A model generated the notes under the pieces. It did not search any database. It was not told the DNA's origin and saw nothing but the letters and a program-made list of their open reading frames with translations. From assembly GCA_002409995.1 (NCBI GenBank), contig DHOR01000006.1, positions 1 through 11,238 on the forward strand: 11,238 nt of DNA. The letters run 5' to 3'. The position numbers and the translations under genes were made by a program. Positions 1 through 6,192 of this stretch are shown piece after piece; position 1 is the stretch's first letter; each line of letters opens with the position of its first letter. The stretch is from Hungatella sp. UBA5385 (GTDB taxonomy: Bacteria > Bacillota > Clostridia > Lachnospirales > Lachnospiraceae).

Positions 1-4
1 TTTT

Positions 5-205
5 TCATGCTATACTTATATAACACTTTACCGTGGTAAACAACGGCATAGTAATTTTGATAGTAAAGGAATGATGAAGATGGGGCTAGACCAGTAAAGG
101 CAACGCTGTTCATTGTGAAAAAGTATAGCGTGATCTATCGACTCCAAAGCCTGGGATAAGTTTTGTGAGGCAGATAAGATAGAGAATATTATTTAATTGG
201 AGGAG
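5..205 (+). promoter_or_regulatory. Candidate structured leader RNA of leuA, with possible control of translation
   Basis: The stretch before leuA has no gene of normal size but strong pairing potential. Bases 5-17 pair with 121-133 in a 13-bp helix with one G-U pair. Inside it are small hairpins (31-34/43-46, 70-74/110-114 and 92-95/105-108). A second domain is closed by 134-139/178-183. CTCCAA at 142-147 is perfectly complementary to TTGGAG at 197-202, which overlaps the leuA Shine-Dalgarno; the same bases can instead pair with 162-169 (7 bp, one bulged T). Such mutually exclusive helices are typical of translational switches. I could not assign a known riboswitch: the T-box signature TGGNACCGCG is absent, and no U-tract terminator precedes leuA. 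Counter-evidence: TGCTATACT at 8-16 resembles an extended -10 element. If transcription started just after it, the 5-17 strand would not be in the RNA, although the 134-205 part would remain. Confidence 0.4.
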
Positions 206-211
206 AAGAAC

Positions 212-1876
212 ATGTTAAATTATAAGAGATATAGAAGAGTACCGGTAGTGGATTATCCGGAGAGACAGTGGCCGCAGAAAGAGATTGAGAAAGCGCCGAT
301 CTGGTGCAGTGTTGATTTAAGAGATGGCAATCAGGCTTTGATTGAGCCTATGGTTGTGGAAGAGAAGGTTGAGATGTTTAAGCTTCTTCTTAAGCTTGGT
401 TTTAAGGAGATTGAGATCGGTTTTCCTGCAGCTTCCCAGATTGAGTTTGATTTCTTAAGACAGCTTGTGGAACGGAAGTTAATTCCTGATGATGTTGTGA
501 TTCAGGTTCTTGTACAGTGCCGTGAACATTTGATTAAGAGAACTTTTGAAGCTCTTCAGGGAGTGAAAAAGTCTGTAGTACATATTTATAATTCCACATC
601 TACATTACAGAGAGATGTAGTATTTGGTAAAAGCAGAGAAGAAATTAAGGAAATTGCCATTCAGGGGACTGAGTGGGTGAAGAAGTATATGGAAGGCTTT
701 GACGGTGAGGTGATGCTGGAGTATTCACCTGAGAGCTTTACCGGTACTGAGCTTGATTTTGCCCTTGATATCTGTACGGCAGTTCAGGAGGCATGGGGTG
801 CAACACCGGAGAAGAAGATTATTATTAATCTGCCATCTACCGTTGAGATGACAACACCTAATGTATATGCAGATCAGATTGAATGGATGAATAAAAATTT
901 TAAAAACAGAGACAGCATTATTTTAAGTGTACATCCTCATAATGACAGAGGTACAGGAATTGCAGCTACAGAGCTGGCTCTTTTGGCAGGTGCCGATCGA
1001 GTGGAAGGTACCTTGCTTGGTAATGGAGAGCGTACCGGTAATGTGGATATTTTAACAGTTGCCTATAATATGTTTTCTCAGGGTATTAATCCGGAACTTA
1101 ATATTGAAAATATCAGAGAGATCGTAGATGTTTATGAGCGCTGCACCAAGATGGAGGTAGAGCCAAGACATCCTTATGCCGGTAAACTTGTATTTACTGC
1201 TTTCTCAGGCTCTCATCAGGATGCTATTAATAAGGGCATTCAGGCGATGAAGAACAGGAAGCAGGAACACTGGGAGGTGCCATATCTTCCAATTGATCCG
1301 GCAGACATTGGCAGAGAGTATGAGCCTATTGTTCGTATTAACAGCCAGTCTGGTAAGGGCGGAGTTGCATTTGTTATGGATACCTTCTATGGCTTTAAGC
1401 TTCCGAAGGGAATGCATAAAGAGTTTGCAGATGTGATTCAGGCGATATCCGAGAAGCAGGGTGAGGTTTCTCCTGAGCAGATCTTCGATGAGTTTAAGCT
1501 CAATTACACAGAGCGTAAGGAACCAATTCACTTTAAACGGTCACAGATTAATGAGGCTGATGAAGAGACAGAATTCTCAACAGTTGCCAAGGTTAGCTAT
1601 TTGAATCATGGAATAGAGAAGGTATTTGAAGGTGTTGGTAATGGTCCTATTGATGCTGTTCAGAAGGGACTTGAGAAAGAACTTGGCATTGAGATCCGCG
1701 TTCTTGACTACAGTGAGCACGCATTGACATCAGGTTCAAGCGCACACGCAGCTTCCTATATTCATCTGTTAGATGTGAAGACAGGAAGAACTACCTATGG
1801 TGTAGGCATTAGCTCCAATATTACAAGAGCTTCTATCCGTGGTATTTTTAGCGCAGTAAACCGTTTGTTTTATTAA
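212..1876 (+). CDS. leuA: 2-isopropylmalate synthase (LeuA, long form)
   Basis: This enzyme catalyses the first committed step of leucine synthesis: acetyl-CoA plus 2-oxoisovalerate gives 2-isopropylmalate, in the cytoplasm. The protein is 554 aa, the usual length for the long form found in many Clostridia and Actinobacteria. An HMGL-like TIM barrel fills roughly residues 30-310. It carries the DLRDGNQ substrate/metal motif (35-41), HPHND (241-245, metal-binding histidines) and GNGERTGN (270-277). The C-terminal LeuA regulatory domain, about 420-554, is the site of leucine feedback in this family and is complete. I chose ATG 212 because GGAGGAG (199-205) sits 6 nt before it. The in-frame TTG at 197 lies inside that ribosome binding site and is unlikely to be the start. 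No other leu gene is visible; a strong terminator follows directly, so the gene is probably transcribed on its own, with expression possibly set by the leader at 5-205. Confidence 0.97.
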   Translation: MLNYKRYRRVPVVDYPERQWPQKEIEKAPIWCSVDLRDGNQALIEPMVVEEKVEMFKLLLKLGFKEIEIGFPAASQIEFDFLRQLVERKLIPDDVVIQVLVQCREHLIKRTFEALQGVKKSVVHIYNSTSTLQRDVVFGKSREEIKEIAIQGTEWVKKYMEGFDGEVMLEYSPESFTGTELDFALDICTAVQEAWGATPEKKIIINLPSTVEMTTPNVYADQIEWMNKNFKNRDSIILSVHPHNDRGTGIAATELALLAGADRVEGTLLGNGERTGNVDILTVAYNMFSQGINPELNIENIREIVDVYERCTKMEVEPRHPYAGKLVFTAFSGSHQDAINKGIQAMKNRKQEHWEVPYLPIDPADIGREYEPIVRINSQSGKGGVAFVMDTFYGFKLPKGMHKEFADVIQAISEKQGEVSPEQIFDEFKLNYTERKEPIHFKRSQINEADEETEFSTVAKVSYLNHGIEKVFEGVGNGPIDAVQKGLEKELGIEIRVLDYSEHALTSGSSAHAASYIHLLDVKTGRTTYGVGISSNITRASIRGIFSAVNRLFY

Positions 1877-1889
1877 ATAAAAATCAACG

Positions 1890-1931
1890 AGGGCTTCCAT
1901 TTCGTTTTATGAAATGGAAGCCCTGTTTTTT
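1890..1931 (+). terminator. Intrinsic terminator after leuA
   Basis: A perfect 14-bp stem (1890-1903 with 1911-1924) closes a 7-nt loop and is followed by G then six T. It begins 14 nt after the leuA stop. An A-rich stretch lies on the other side (1876-1883), so the same hairpin may also stop the convergent minus-strand gene that ends at 1964. Its U-tract on that strand is weaker and set a few bases away from the stem. Confidence 0.95.
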
Positions 1932-1963
1932 ATGTACCCTTGCTGAGAAATCCTCTTACAGAA

Positions 1964-2263
1964 TTAATAACTTTTTATAACTGAGAAAATTTGACTTTTG
2001 CAGCTGTTTATATTAATGAAATCATAAAACTTTTCAGCAAACTCATTAGGCTCGCATGACTCCGAAAAACTTTTTGCGTCCTCCATTGTTTCAAAGGTTG
2101 TAGAGTCTGCCCATGTTTCACCATCAGCAAGCAGCTGAAATGAAATATAGCCCTTTTGCTTAGAAATATACTCATTATTCAACTTTTCCACAGCAAGCAA
2201 AAAATCAGAAGCAGATACTCCCTTTTTCAACTGATAAGAATTAAAAAAAACGATATTAGACAT
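1964..2263 (-). CDS. Small ABM-like dimeric alpha/beta-barrel protein
   Basis: This is a 99-aa soluble protein with no signal peptide or membrane segment. Its pattern fits the antibiotic-biosynthesis-monooxygenase (ABM)/dimeric alpha-beta barrel fold. An opening beta strand (VFFNSYQL) leads into a helix with an ExLN-type core, then a KGYISFQLL strand, a WADSTTFETMEDAKSF strand-helix unit and a final helix and strand. The ATG has a good ribosome binding site (AAAAGGAG on the minus strand, 2273-2280, 9 nt away), and a promoter-like element lies upstream. Members of this fold range from small-molecule monooxygenases to heme-handling and stress proteins. I see no residue that fixes a substrate, so the reaction is unknown. 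It stands alone, convergent to leuA and divergent from the glutamate synthase-like gene. I am confident it is a real gene and moderately confident of the fold. Confidence 0.8.
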   Translation of the reverse strand: MSNIVFFNSYQLKKGVSASDFLLAVEKLNNEYISKQKGYISFQLLADGETWADSTTFETMEDAKSFSESCEPNEFAEKFYDFININSCKSQIFSVIKSY

Positions 2264-2314
2264 AATGTGATGCTCCTTTTCAATTAATTATATTTGTTTT
2301 TTCATACAGTAAAA

Positions 2315-2323
2315 ATTATAGCA
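2315..2323 (-). promoter_or_regulatory. Extended -10 promoter element for the ABM-like gene
   Basis: On the minus strand the sequence reads TGCTATAAT, a perfect extended -10 (TGN plus TATAAT; hexamer at 2315-2320). It lies about 50 bp upstream of the ATG of the ABM-like gene. No good -35 is seen at 16-19 bp spacing, which extended -10 promoters tolerate. Confidence 0.55.
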
Positions 2324-2371
2324 TATATAATAAGACATATAGCTGTCATATTAGAAAATATATTTTTATAT

Positions 2372-2467
2372 AACATTGACCCTAATTCGGGCATTCCGCT
2401 ATATGAGAAGCAGGGCAAGCGTACTGACACATTTTTGTTGCGGTGTAGAAGCTGGACAAAACACTAG
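2372..2467 (+). pseudogene. Coding-like scrap resembling a GntR-family regulator N-terminus
   Basis: Within an AT-rich intergenic stretch, 2372-2464 stays open in one frame to a TAG at 2465-2467 and is visibly richer in GC than its flanks. It would encode NIDPNSGIPLYEKQGK and about 15 further residues. IDPNSGIPLYEQ-like sequence is the usual start of GntR/YtrA-type transcriptional regulators, just before the winged helix. No ATG or ribosome binding site precedes it, the winged-helix part is missing, and the tail does not look like GntR. I read it as a possible remnant of a lost regulator gene, but it is short enough to be chance. Confidence 0.25.
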
Positions 2468-2468
2468 A

Positions 2469-2497
2469 TTGTTAACAAAGGAAAATTATGATAAACT
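2469..2497 (+). promoter_or_regulatory. Probable promoter of the glutamate synthase-like/glf unit
   Basis: TTGTTA (2469-2474), a 17-bp spacer and TAAACT (2492-2497, preceded by TGA, so partly extended -10) form a sigma-A-type promoter. Transcription would begin near 2504, about 50 nt before the ATG at 2553. Confidence 0.55.
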
Positions 2498-2552
2498 GTA
2501 ACTATTATGAATTACAAAGTGAATAAATGAAATAATAGGAAGGAGACTGAAT

Positions 2553-3887
2553 ATGGGAAAGTTTAGATGCAGCATTTGTGGATTTCTATTTGATGAGGAA
2601 AAGGAGGGGAAAGCATTGGCTGAGCTGGAAGTATGCCCTGTTTGTCATCATTCGGCATCTTCTTTTGAACCTCTACATACTGCGGAGAATCAGGTACATA
2701 ATAACAGCAGGTATATGAAGGAAATCCATGAAATGGCATCTACGGGAAAATCCATTATAGAGGCAATGGGGACAACGATGCCTATGCCTTCCTGGGATGA
2801 GATACTCATACTGGGCGCTCAGCTGAATCCGCCACCTCTACTGGATCATGATCATGTAAATTTAAAAACAGTCATTGGAAAAAATGCTAAACAGCCTATG
2901 GTTCTGGAAGGGCCTGTGTTCATTTCCCATATGTCCTTTGGCGCTCTTTCCAAAGAGGCTAAGGTGGCACTTGCTAAAGGAAGTGCTATGGCTGGAACTG
3001 CCATGTGCAGTGGGGAAGGCGGGATTCTGCCTGAGGAGAAGGCAGCAGCACATCGGTATATTTTTGAATATGTGCCAAACCGTTACAGTGTAACGCCTGA
3101 GAATCTTCGGGAGGCAGATGCTATTGAAATCAAGATCGGCCAGGGAACAAAACCTGGAATGGGCGGTCATCTGCCGGGAGAAAAGGTGACTCCTGAGATT
3201 TCCAAAATCCGTAATAAGCCATTGGGGAAAGACGTAATCAGTCCGTCTAAGTTTGAGGATATTAAAACAAAAGAGGATTTAAAAGAACTGGTGACCCAGC
3301 TTCGAATCTCCTCTGATGGAAGACCAATTGGAATTAAGATTGCAGCTGGAAAGCTTGAGAAGGATTTGGAATACTGTGTATTTGCTGAACCTGATTTTAT
3401 TACCATTGATGGAAGAGGCGGGGCAACAGGAGCCAGTCCAAAGCTTGTGAGAGATTCTACTAGTGTGCCTACTATCTATGCCCTTCACAGAGCAAGAAAA
3501 TATCTGGATTCAGTAGGTTCTGAGATTGATTTGGTGATTACAGGTGGTTTAAGAGTATCTTCTGATTTTGCCAAGGCAATTGCTATGGGAGCAGCTGCAG
3601 TTGCAATAGCATCTGCAGCCATGATCGCTGCAGCTTGTCAGCAGTACAGAATCTGTGGTACAGGAAGATGTCCTGTGGGTATGGCAACTCAGGACCCTGA
3701 ACTGAGGAAGAATCTGAAGGAAGAGGAAGCGGCTAAGAGAGTGGGGAACTTCCTTAATTGCAGTTTTGAAGAGCTTAAAACATTTGCAAGGCTGACAGGC
3801 CATGAGGATATTCATGATCTGTCTATAGAGGATCTCTGTACAGTCAGTAGGGAGATTTCTGAGAATACTGATATTCCACATGCGTAA
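2553..3887 (+). CDS. Rubredoxin-like domain fused to FMN glutamate synthase domain (COG0069-type)
   Basis: This 444-aa cytoplasmic protein joins two parts. Residues 1-35 hold two knuckles, C6-x2-C9 and C28-x2-C31, as in rubredoxin-like iron or zinc sites. Residues about 75-420 are the FMN-binding synthase domain of glutamate synthase: IGQGTKPGMGGHLPG (substrate/FMN loop), ITIDGRGGATGASP, and ITGGLRVSSDFAKAIAMGA (FMN phosphate region). C362-x5-C368-x4-C373 matches the ligands of the GltB [3Fe-4S] cluster. The glutamine amidotransferase domain and C-terminal GXGXG domain of full GltB are absent, so it cannot by itself release ammonia from glutamine. The family resembles stand-alone archaeal/clostridial GltS proteins. 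It may make glutamate from 2-oxoglutarate with ammonia from elsewhere, or act on another substrate. Electrons might pass through the rubredoxin-like site (inference). The ribosome binding site AAGGAG sits 6-7 nt before the ATG. It shares an operon with glf, whose Shine-Dalgarno overlaps this stop codon. Confidence 0.88.
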   Translation: MGKFRCSICGFLFDEEKEGKALAELEVCPVCHHSASSFEPLHTAENQVHNNSRYMKEIHEMASTGKSIIEAMGTTMPMPSWDEILILGAQLNPPPLLDHDHVNLKTVIGKNAKQPMVLEGPVFISHMSFGALSKEAKVALAKGSAMAGTAMCSGEGGILPEEKAAAHRYIFEYVPNRYSVTPENLREADAIEIKIGQGTKPGMGGHLPGEKVTPEISKIRNKPLGKDVISPSKFEDIKTKEDLKELVTQLRISSDGRPIGIKIAAGKLEKDLEYCVFAEPDFITIDGRGGATGASPKLVRDSTSVPTIYALHRARKYLDSVGSEIDLVITGGLRVSSDFAKAIAMGAAAVAIASAAMIAAACQQYRICGTGRCPVGMATQDPELRKNLKEEEAAKRVGNFLNCSFEELKTFARLTGHEDIHDLSIEDLCTVSREISENTDIPHA

Positions 3888-3902
3888 AAGGAGAACTGAA
3901 TT

Positions 3903-5009
3903 GTGAAAAAATATGACTATGTGCTGGTAGGAAGCGGATTGTTTAACGGTGTATTTGCTTATATGGCAAAACAGATGGGAAAAACATGTCTAGTTGTGGA
4001 AAAACGGAACCATATAGGGGGGAATATCTACTGTGAAGAGACAGAGGGAATCAATGTTCACAGCTATGGAGCCCACATTTTCCACACAAGCAATAAGGAA
4101 GTATGGCAGTTTGTGAATCAACTGGCGGAATTTAACCGCTATACTAACAGCCCTGTAGCTAATTATAAAGGCGAGATGTATAATATGCCCTTTAATATGA
4201 ATACCTTCAGCAAGATGTGGGGGATTTCCACACCTGATGAGGCGAAAGCCATGATAGAAAAGCAGAAGTCTGCTGTAACAGGGGAACCCCAGAATCTGGA
4301 GGAACAGGCTATCAGCCTGGTTGGAACGGATATTTATGAAAAGCTGGTAAAGGGATATACGGAAAAGCAGTGGGGACGTGATTGTAAGGATCTTCCGGCG
4401 TTTATTATTAAGCGTCTGCCTGTAAGATTTACCTATGATAATAATTATTTTAATGACCTTTATCAGGGGATTCCTATTGGCGGTTATAATGTGATCATTG
4501 ATAAGCTGTTTGATGGTTGTGATATTGAAACCGGAGTGGATTATTTTGAGCATAAGGAAAAGTATGACAGTCTGGGAGATAAGGTGATATATACAGGAAC
4601 TGTTGATGCTTATTATGATTACTGCTTTGGGAAATTGGAATACCGGAGCTTGAGATTTGAGACTGAGACAGTGGATACGGACAATTACCAGGGAGTAGCT
4701 GTAGTTAATTATACTGATAGAGAGACTCCATTTACCAGAATTATAGAGCATAAGCATTTTGAATTTGGCACACAGCCAAAATCAGTGGTAACCAGAGAGT
4801 ATCCTGTTAACTGGAGTGAAGGAATGGAGCCTTATTATCCGGTTAATGATGAGAAGAATCAGGCTTTGTATCAGAAGTATGCAGATCTGGCTGAAAAAGA
4901 AGACAGGGTGATCTTTGGCGGCAGATTGGGAGAATATAAGTATTACGATATGGATAAGGTGATTGAGTCGGCTATGAGGCTGGCGAAGAAGGAACTTTCA
5001 TCTGTATAA
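3903..5009 (+). CDS. glf: UDP-galactopyranose mutase
   Basis: Glf is an FAD flavoenzyme that converts UDP-galactopyranose to UDP-galactofuranose, the donor for Galf in surface polysaccharides. The protein is 368 aa, normal for the bacterial family. The N-terminal FAD-binding Rossmann motif is GSGLFNG (10-16), followed by the VVEKRNHIGGN segment. HSYGAHIFHTSN, the YTEKQWGRD helix and RLPVRFTYDNNYFNDLYQG (active-site arginine region) are all present. So are EYRSLRFETE, RIIEHKHFEF and the C-terminal FGGRLGEYKYYDM, which matches the FAD-contacting end of characterised Glf proteins. The start is GTG 3903, 9 nt after the AAAAGGAG that spans the previous stop codon; no in-frame ATG fits better. It lies at the end of a two-gene unit, ahead of a glycosyltransferase operon, which supports a role in making that polysaccharide. 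Confidence 0.97.
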   Translation: MKKYDYVLVGSGLFNGVFAYMAKQMGKTCLVVEKRNHIGGNIYCEETEGINVHSYGAHIFHTSNKEVWQFVNQLAEFNRYTNSPVANYKGEMYNMPFNMNTFSKMWGISTPDEAKAMIEKQKSAVTGEPQNLEEQAISLVGTDIYEKLVKGYTEKQWGRDCKDLPAFIIKRLPVRFTYDNNYFNDLYQGIPIGGYNVIIDKLFDGCDIETGVDYFEHKEKYDSLGDKVIYTGTVDAYYDYCFGKLEYRSLRFETETVDTDNYQGVAVVNYTDRETPFTRIIEHKHFEFGTQPKSVVTREYPVNWSEGMEPYYPVNDEKNQALYQKYADLAEKEDRVIFGGRLGEYKYYDMDKVIESAMRLAKKELSSV

Positions 5010-5048
5010 ATGTGCATGGAAGTAGATAATGTAACCGGGAACACCGGT

Positions 5049-5086
5049 AAGGTGCTGTGGAATCAATTGATTTTGCAGCACCTTTT
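5049..5086 (+). terminator. Hairpin terminator after glf
   Basis: Bases 5049-5063 pair with 5070-5084 in an uninterrupted 15-bp stem that includes three G-U type pairs, around the loop CAATTG. Only TT follows the stem (TTTT in all, half of it paired), so the U-tract is short and termination may be partial. A smaller hairpin (5034-5038 with 5044-5048) sits directly before it. The loop-side palindrome TCAATTGAT (5063-5071) recurs right after the stem at 5086-5094, which would allow a competing fold. Confidence 0.65.
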
Positions 5087-5112
5087 CAATTGATCGCCTT
5101 CTTGCTGCCGGG

Positions 5113-5141
5113 TTTACTTTTGCTGTAAGATATAGTACAAT
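5113..5141 (+). promoter_or_regulatory. Probable promoter of the glycosyltransferase operon
   Basis: TTTACT (5113-5118), a 17-bp spacer and TACAAT (5136-5141) match the sigma-A consensus at 4/6 and 5/6 positions. Transcription would start near 5148, about 54 nt ahead of the first ATG at 5202. It lies after the glf hairpin, which makes the glycosyltransferase genes a separate transcription unit, possibly with read-through from glf. Confidence 0.6.
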
Positions 5142-5201
5142 ACAACGGATAATAACCATTTGACCGGAAAGGCTGAAATGCCAGTAAAATGGAGGAAAAT
5201 A

Positions 5202-6182
5202 ATGAACATAGTATATGCTTCCAACGATAATTATGCCAGACATTTGGCAGTGTCTCTCTGCTCTCTCTTAGACAATAACCGTGATTTTGAAGAGATTCAT
5301 ATCTATATTCTTTCTATGGGACTCTCTGATGAGACAAGAGAACGGCTTCACAGTGTGGTGGATCGCTTTGGAAGGAAGCTGGAGATTATAGAGCTTGGGG
5401 ATTTGAAAGAGCGGTTTTCTTATGAAGTGGATACTGGTGGTTTTGATATCAGTATTATGGCGCGGCTGTTTGTAGGGGAGGTTCTGCCTGAATCTGTGGA
5501 CAGGCTTTTGTATCTGGATTGTGATACGGTGGTGCTTCGTTCTTTAAAGCATTTATGGGAAATTGATTTGAAATCCTGTATGGCAGGGGCTGTGATGGAG
5601 CCTACCATTTACTCTGAGATTAAGGAGCAGATTGGTTTAAAGGAAGAGGAACCTTACTTTAATTCCGGTGTGCTTTTGATTGATATGAAGAAATGGCGTG
5701 AGGAAAATGCTCAGTCACAGTTACTGAACTTCTATCAGAGTATGGGAGGAAAGCTGTTTGCAGGGGATCAGGATACCATTAATGGTGCCTTAAAGGGGCA
5801 GATCAGACCTTTATCGCCGAAATACAATTTCTTCACGAATTACCGGTATTTTCGCTATGATCATCTGGTGCGGCTGTCTCCTGTATATGGAGGCATTTCC
5901 AGAGAATCCTTTGAAAAGGCAAAACGCCATCCTACCATTATTCACTATATGGGTGATGAGAGACCTTGGATAGCGGGGAATTTGAACCATTACCGCAGGG
6001 CATATACCATGTACTTAGAGCAGACGCCCTGGGCAGGAGCTCCAAAGGAAAATGGCAGACGGATTTATATGGCAGCTTACCATGTGATGAATTATCTTAC
6101 GTTTCTCTGTCCGCCTTGCAGAGATTTTATCAGCCGCAGATTTGGTATGAACGTAGTCAATGCAAGGAAAAGTTCAAAATAA
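5202..6182 (+). CDS. Family 8 glycosyltransferase (GT8)
   Basis: This 326-aa protein is a retaining GT-A fold glycosyltransferase of family 8, the family of LgtC galactosyltransferase and WaaJ/GspA-like enzymes. These use UDP-glucose or UDP-galactose with a metal ion. MNIVYASNDNYA at the N-terminus is the family's nucleotide-binding start. LYLDCDTVVL carries the metal-binding DxD (D106, D108). YFNSGVLLIDMKKWRE and GDQDTING follow in normal order, and HYMGDERPW (H248 on) is the second metal/diphosphate motif. The C-terminal 50 residues contain a hydrophobic/basic stretch that could touch the membrane. The start is ATG 5202, with GGAGG at 5191-5195. The in-frame TTG at 5160 lacks a ribosome binding site and would only add 14 residues before the conserved start. 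It is the first gene of the operon; the exact sugar and acceptor cannot be read from sequence. Confidence 0.93.
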   Translation: MNIVYASNDNYARHLAVSLCSLLDNNRDFEEIHIYILSMGLSDETRERLHSVVDRFGRKLEIIELGDLKERFSYEVDTGGFDISIMARLFVGEVLPESVDRLLYLDCDTVVLRSLKHLWEIDLKSCMAGAVMEPTIYSEIKEQIGLKEEEPYFNSGVLLIDMKKWREENAQSQLLNFYQSMGGKLFAGDQDTINGALKGQIRPLSPKYNFFTNYRYFRYDHLVRLSPVYGGISRESFEKAKRHPTIIHYMGDERPWIAGNLNHYRRAYTMYLEQTPWAGAPKENGRRIYMAAYHVMNYLTFLCPPCRDFISRRFGMNVVNARKSSK

Positions 6183-6192
6183 GGAGCAGACA

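Noticed and set aside
1..196. T-box or other known leader upstream of leuA
   Set aside because: Leucine T-boxes are common before leuA in Firmicutes, but the TGGNACCGCG antiterminator motif and a terminator hairpin with U-tract are absent. I also saw no conserved cores of SAM, TPP, cobalamin, glycine or tetrahydrofolate riboswitches.
197..211. TTG 197 as the leuA start
   Set aside because: It would put the GGAGGAG ribosome binding site inside the coding region; ATG 212 has ideal spacing.
2862..3170. Minus- and alternate-frame open frames inside the glutamate synthase-like gene (several of 70-110 codons)
   Set aside because: They lie wholly within a clearly conserved gene, lack ribosome binding sites and give composition-biased proteins without recognisable domains.
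3990..4757. 255-codon antisense open frame within glf
   Set aside because: It is rich in Ile, Ser and His with no domain, and is explained by the codon use of glf on the opposite strand.
6160..6192. Upstream ATG for the first GT2 gene giving a 23-nt overlap with the GT8 gene
   Set aside because: ATG 6193 has a proper AAGGAG and begins exactly at the conserved nucleotide-binding motif.
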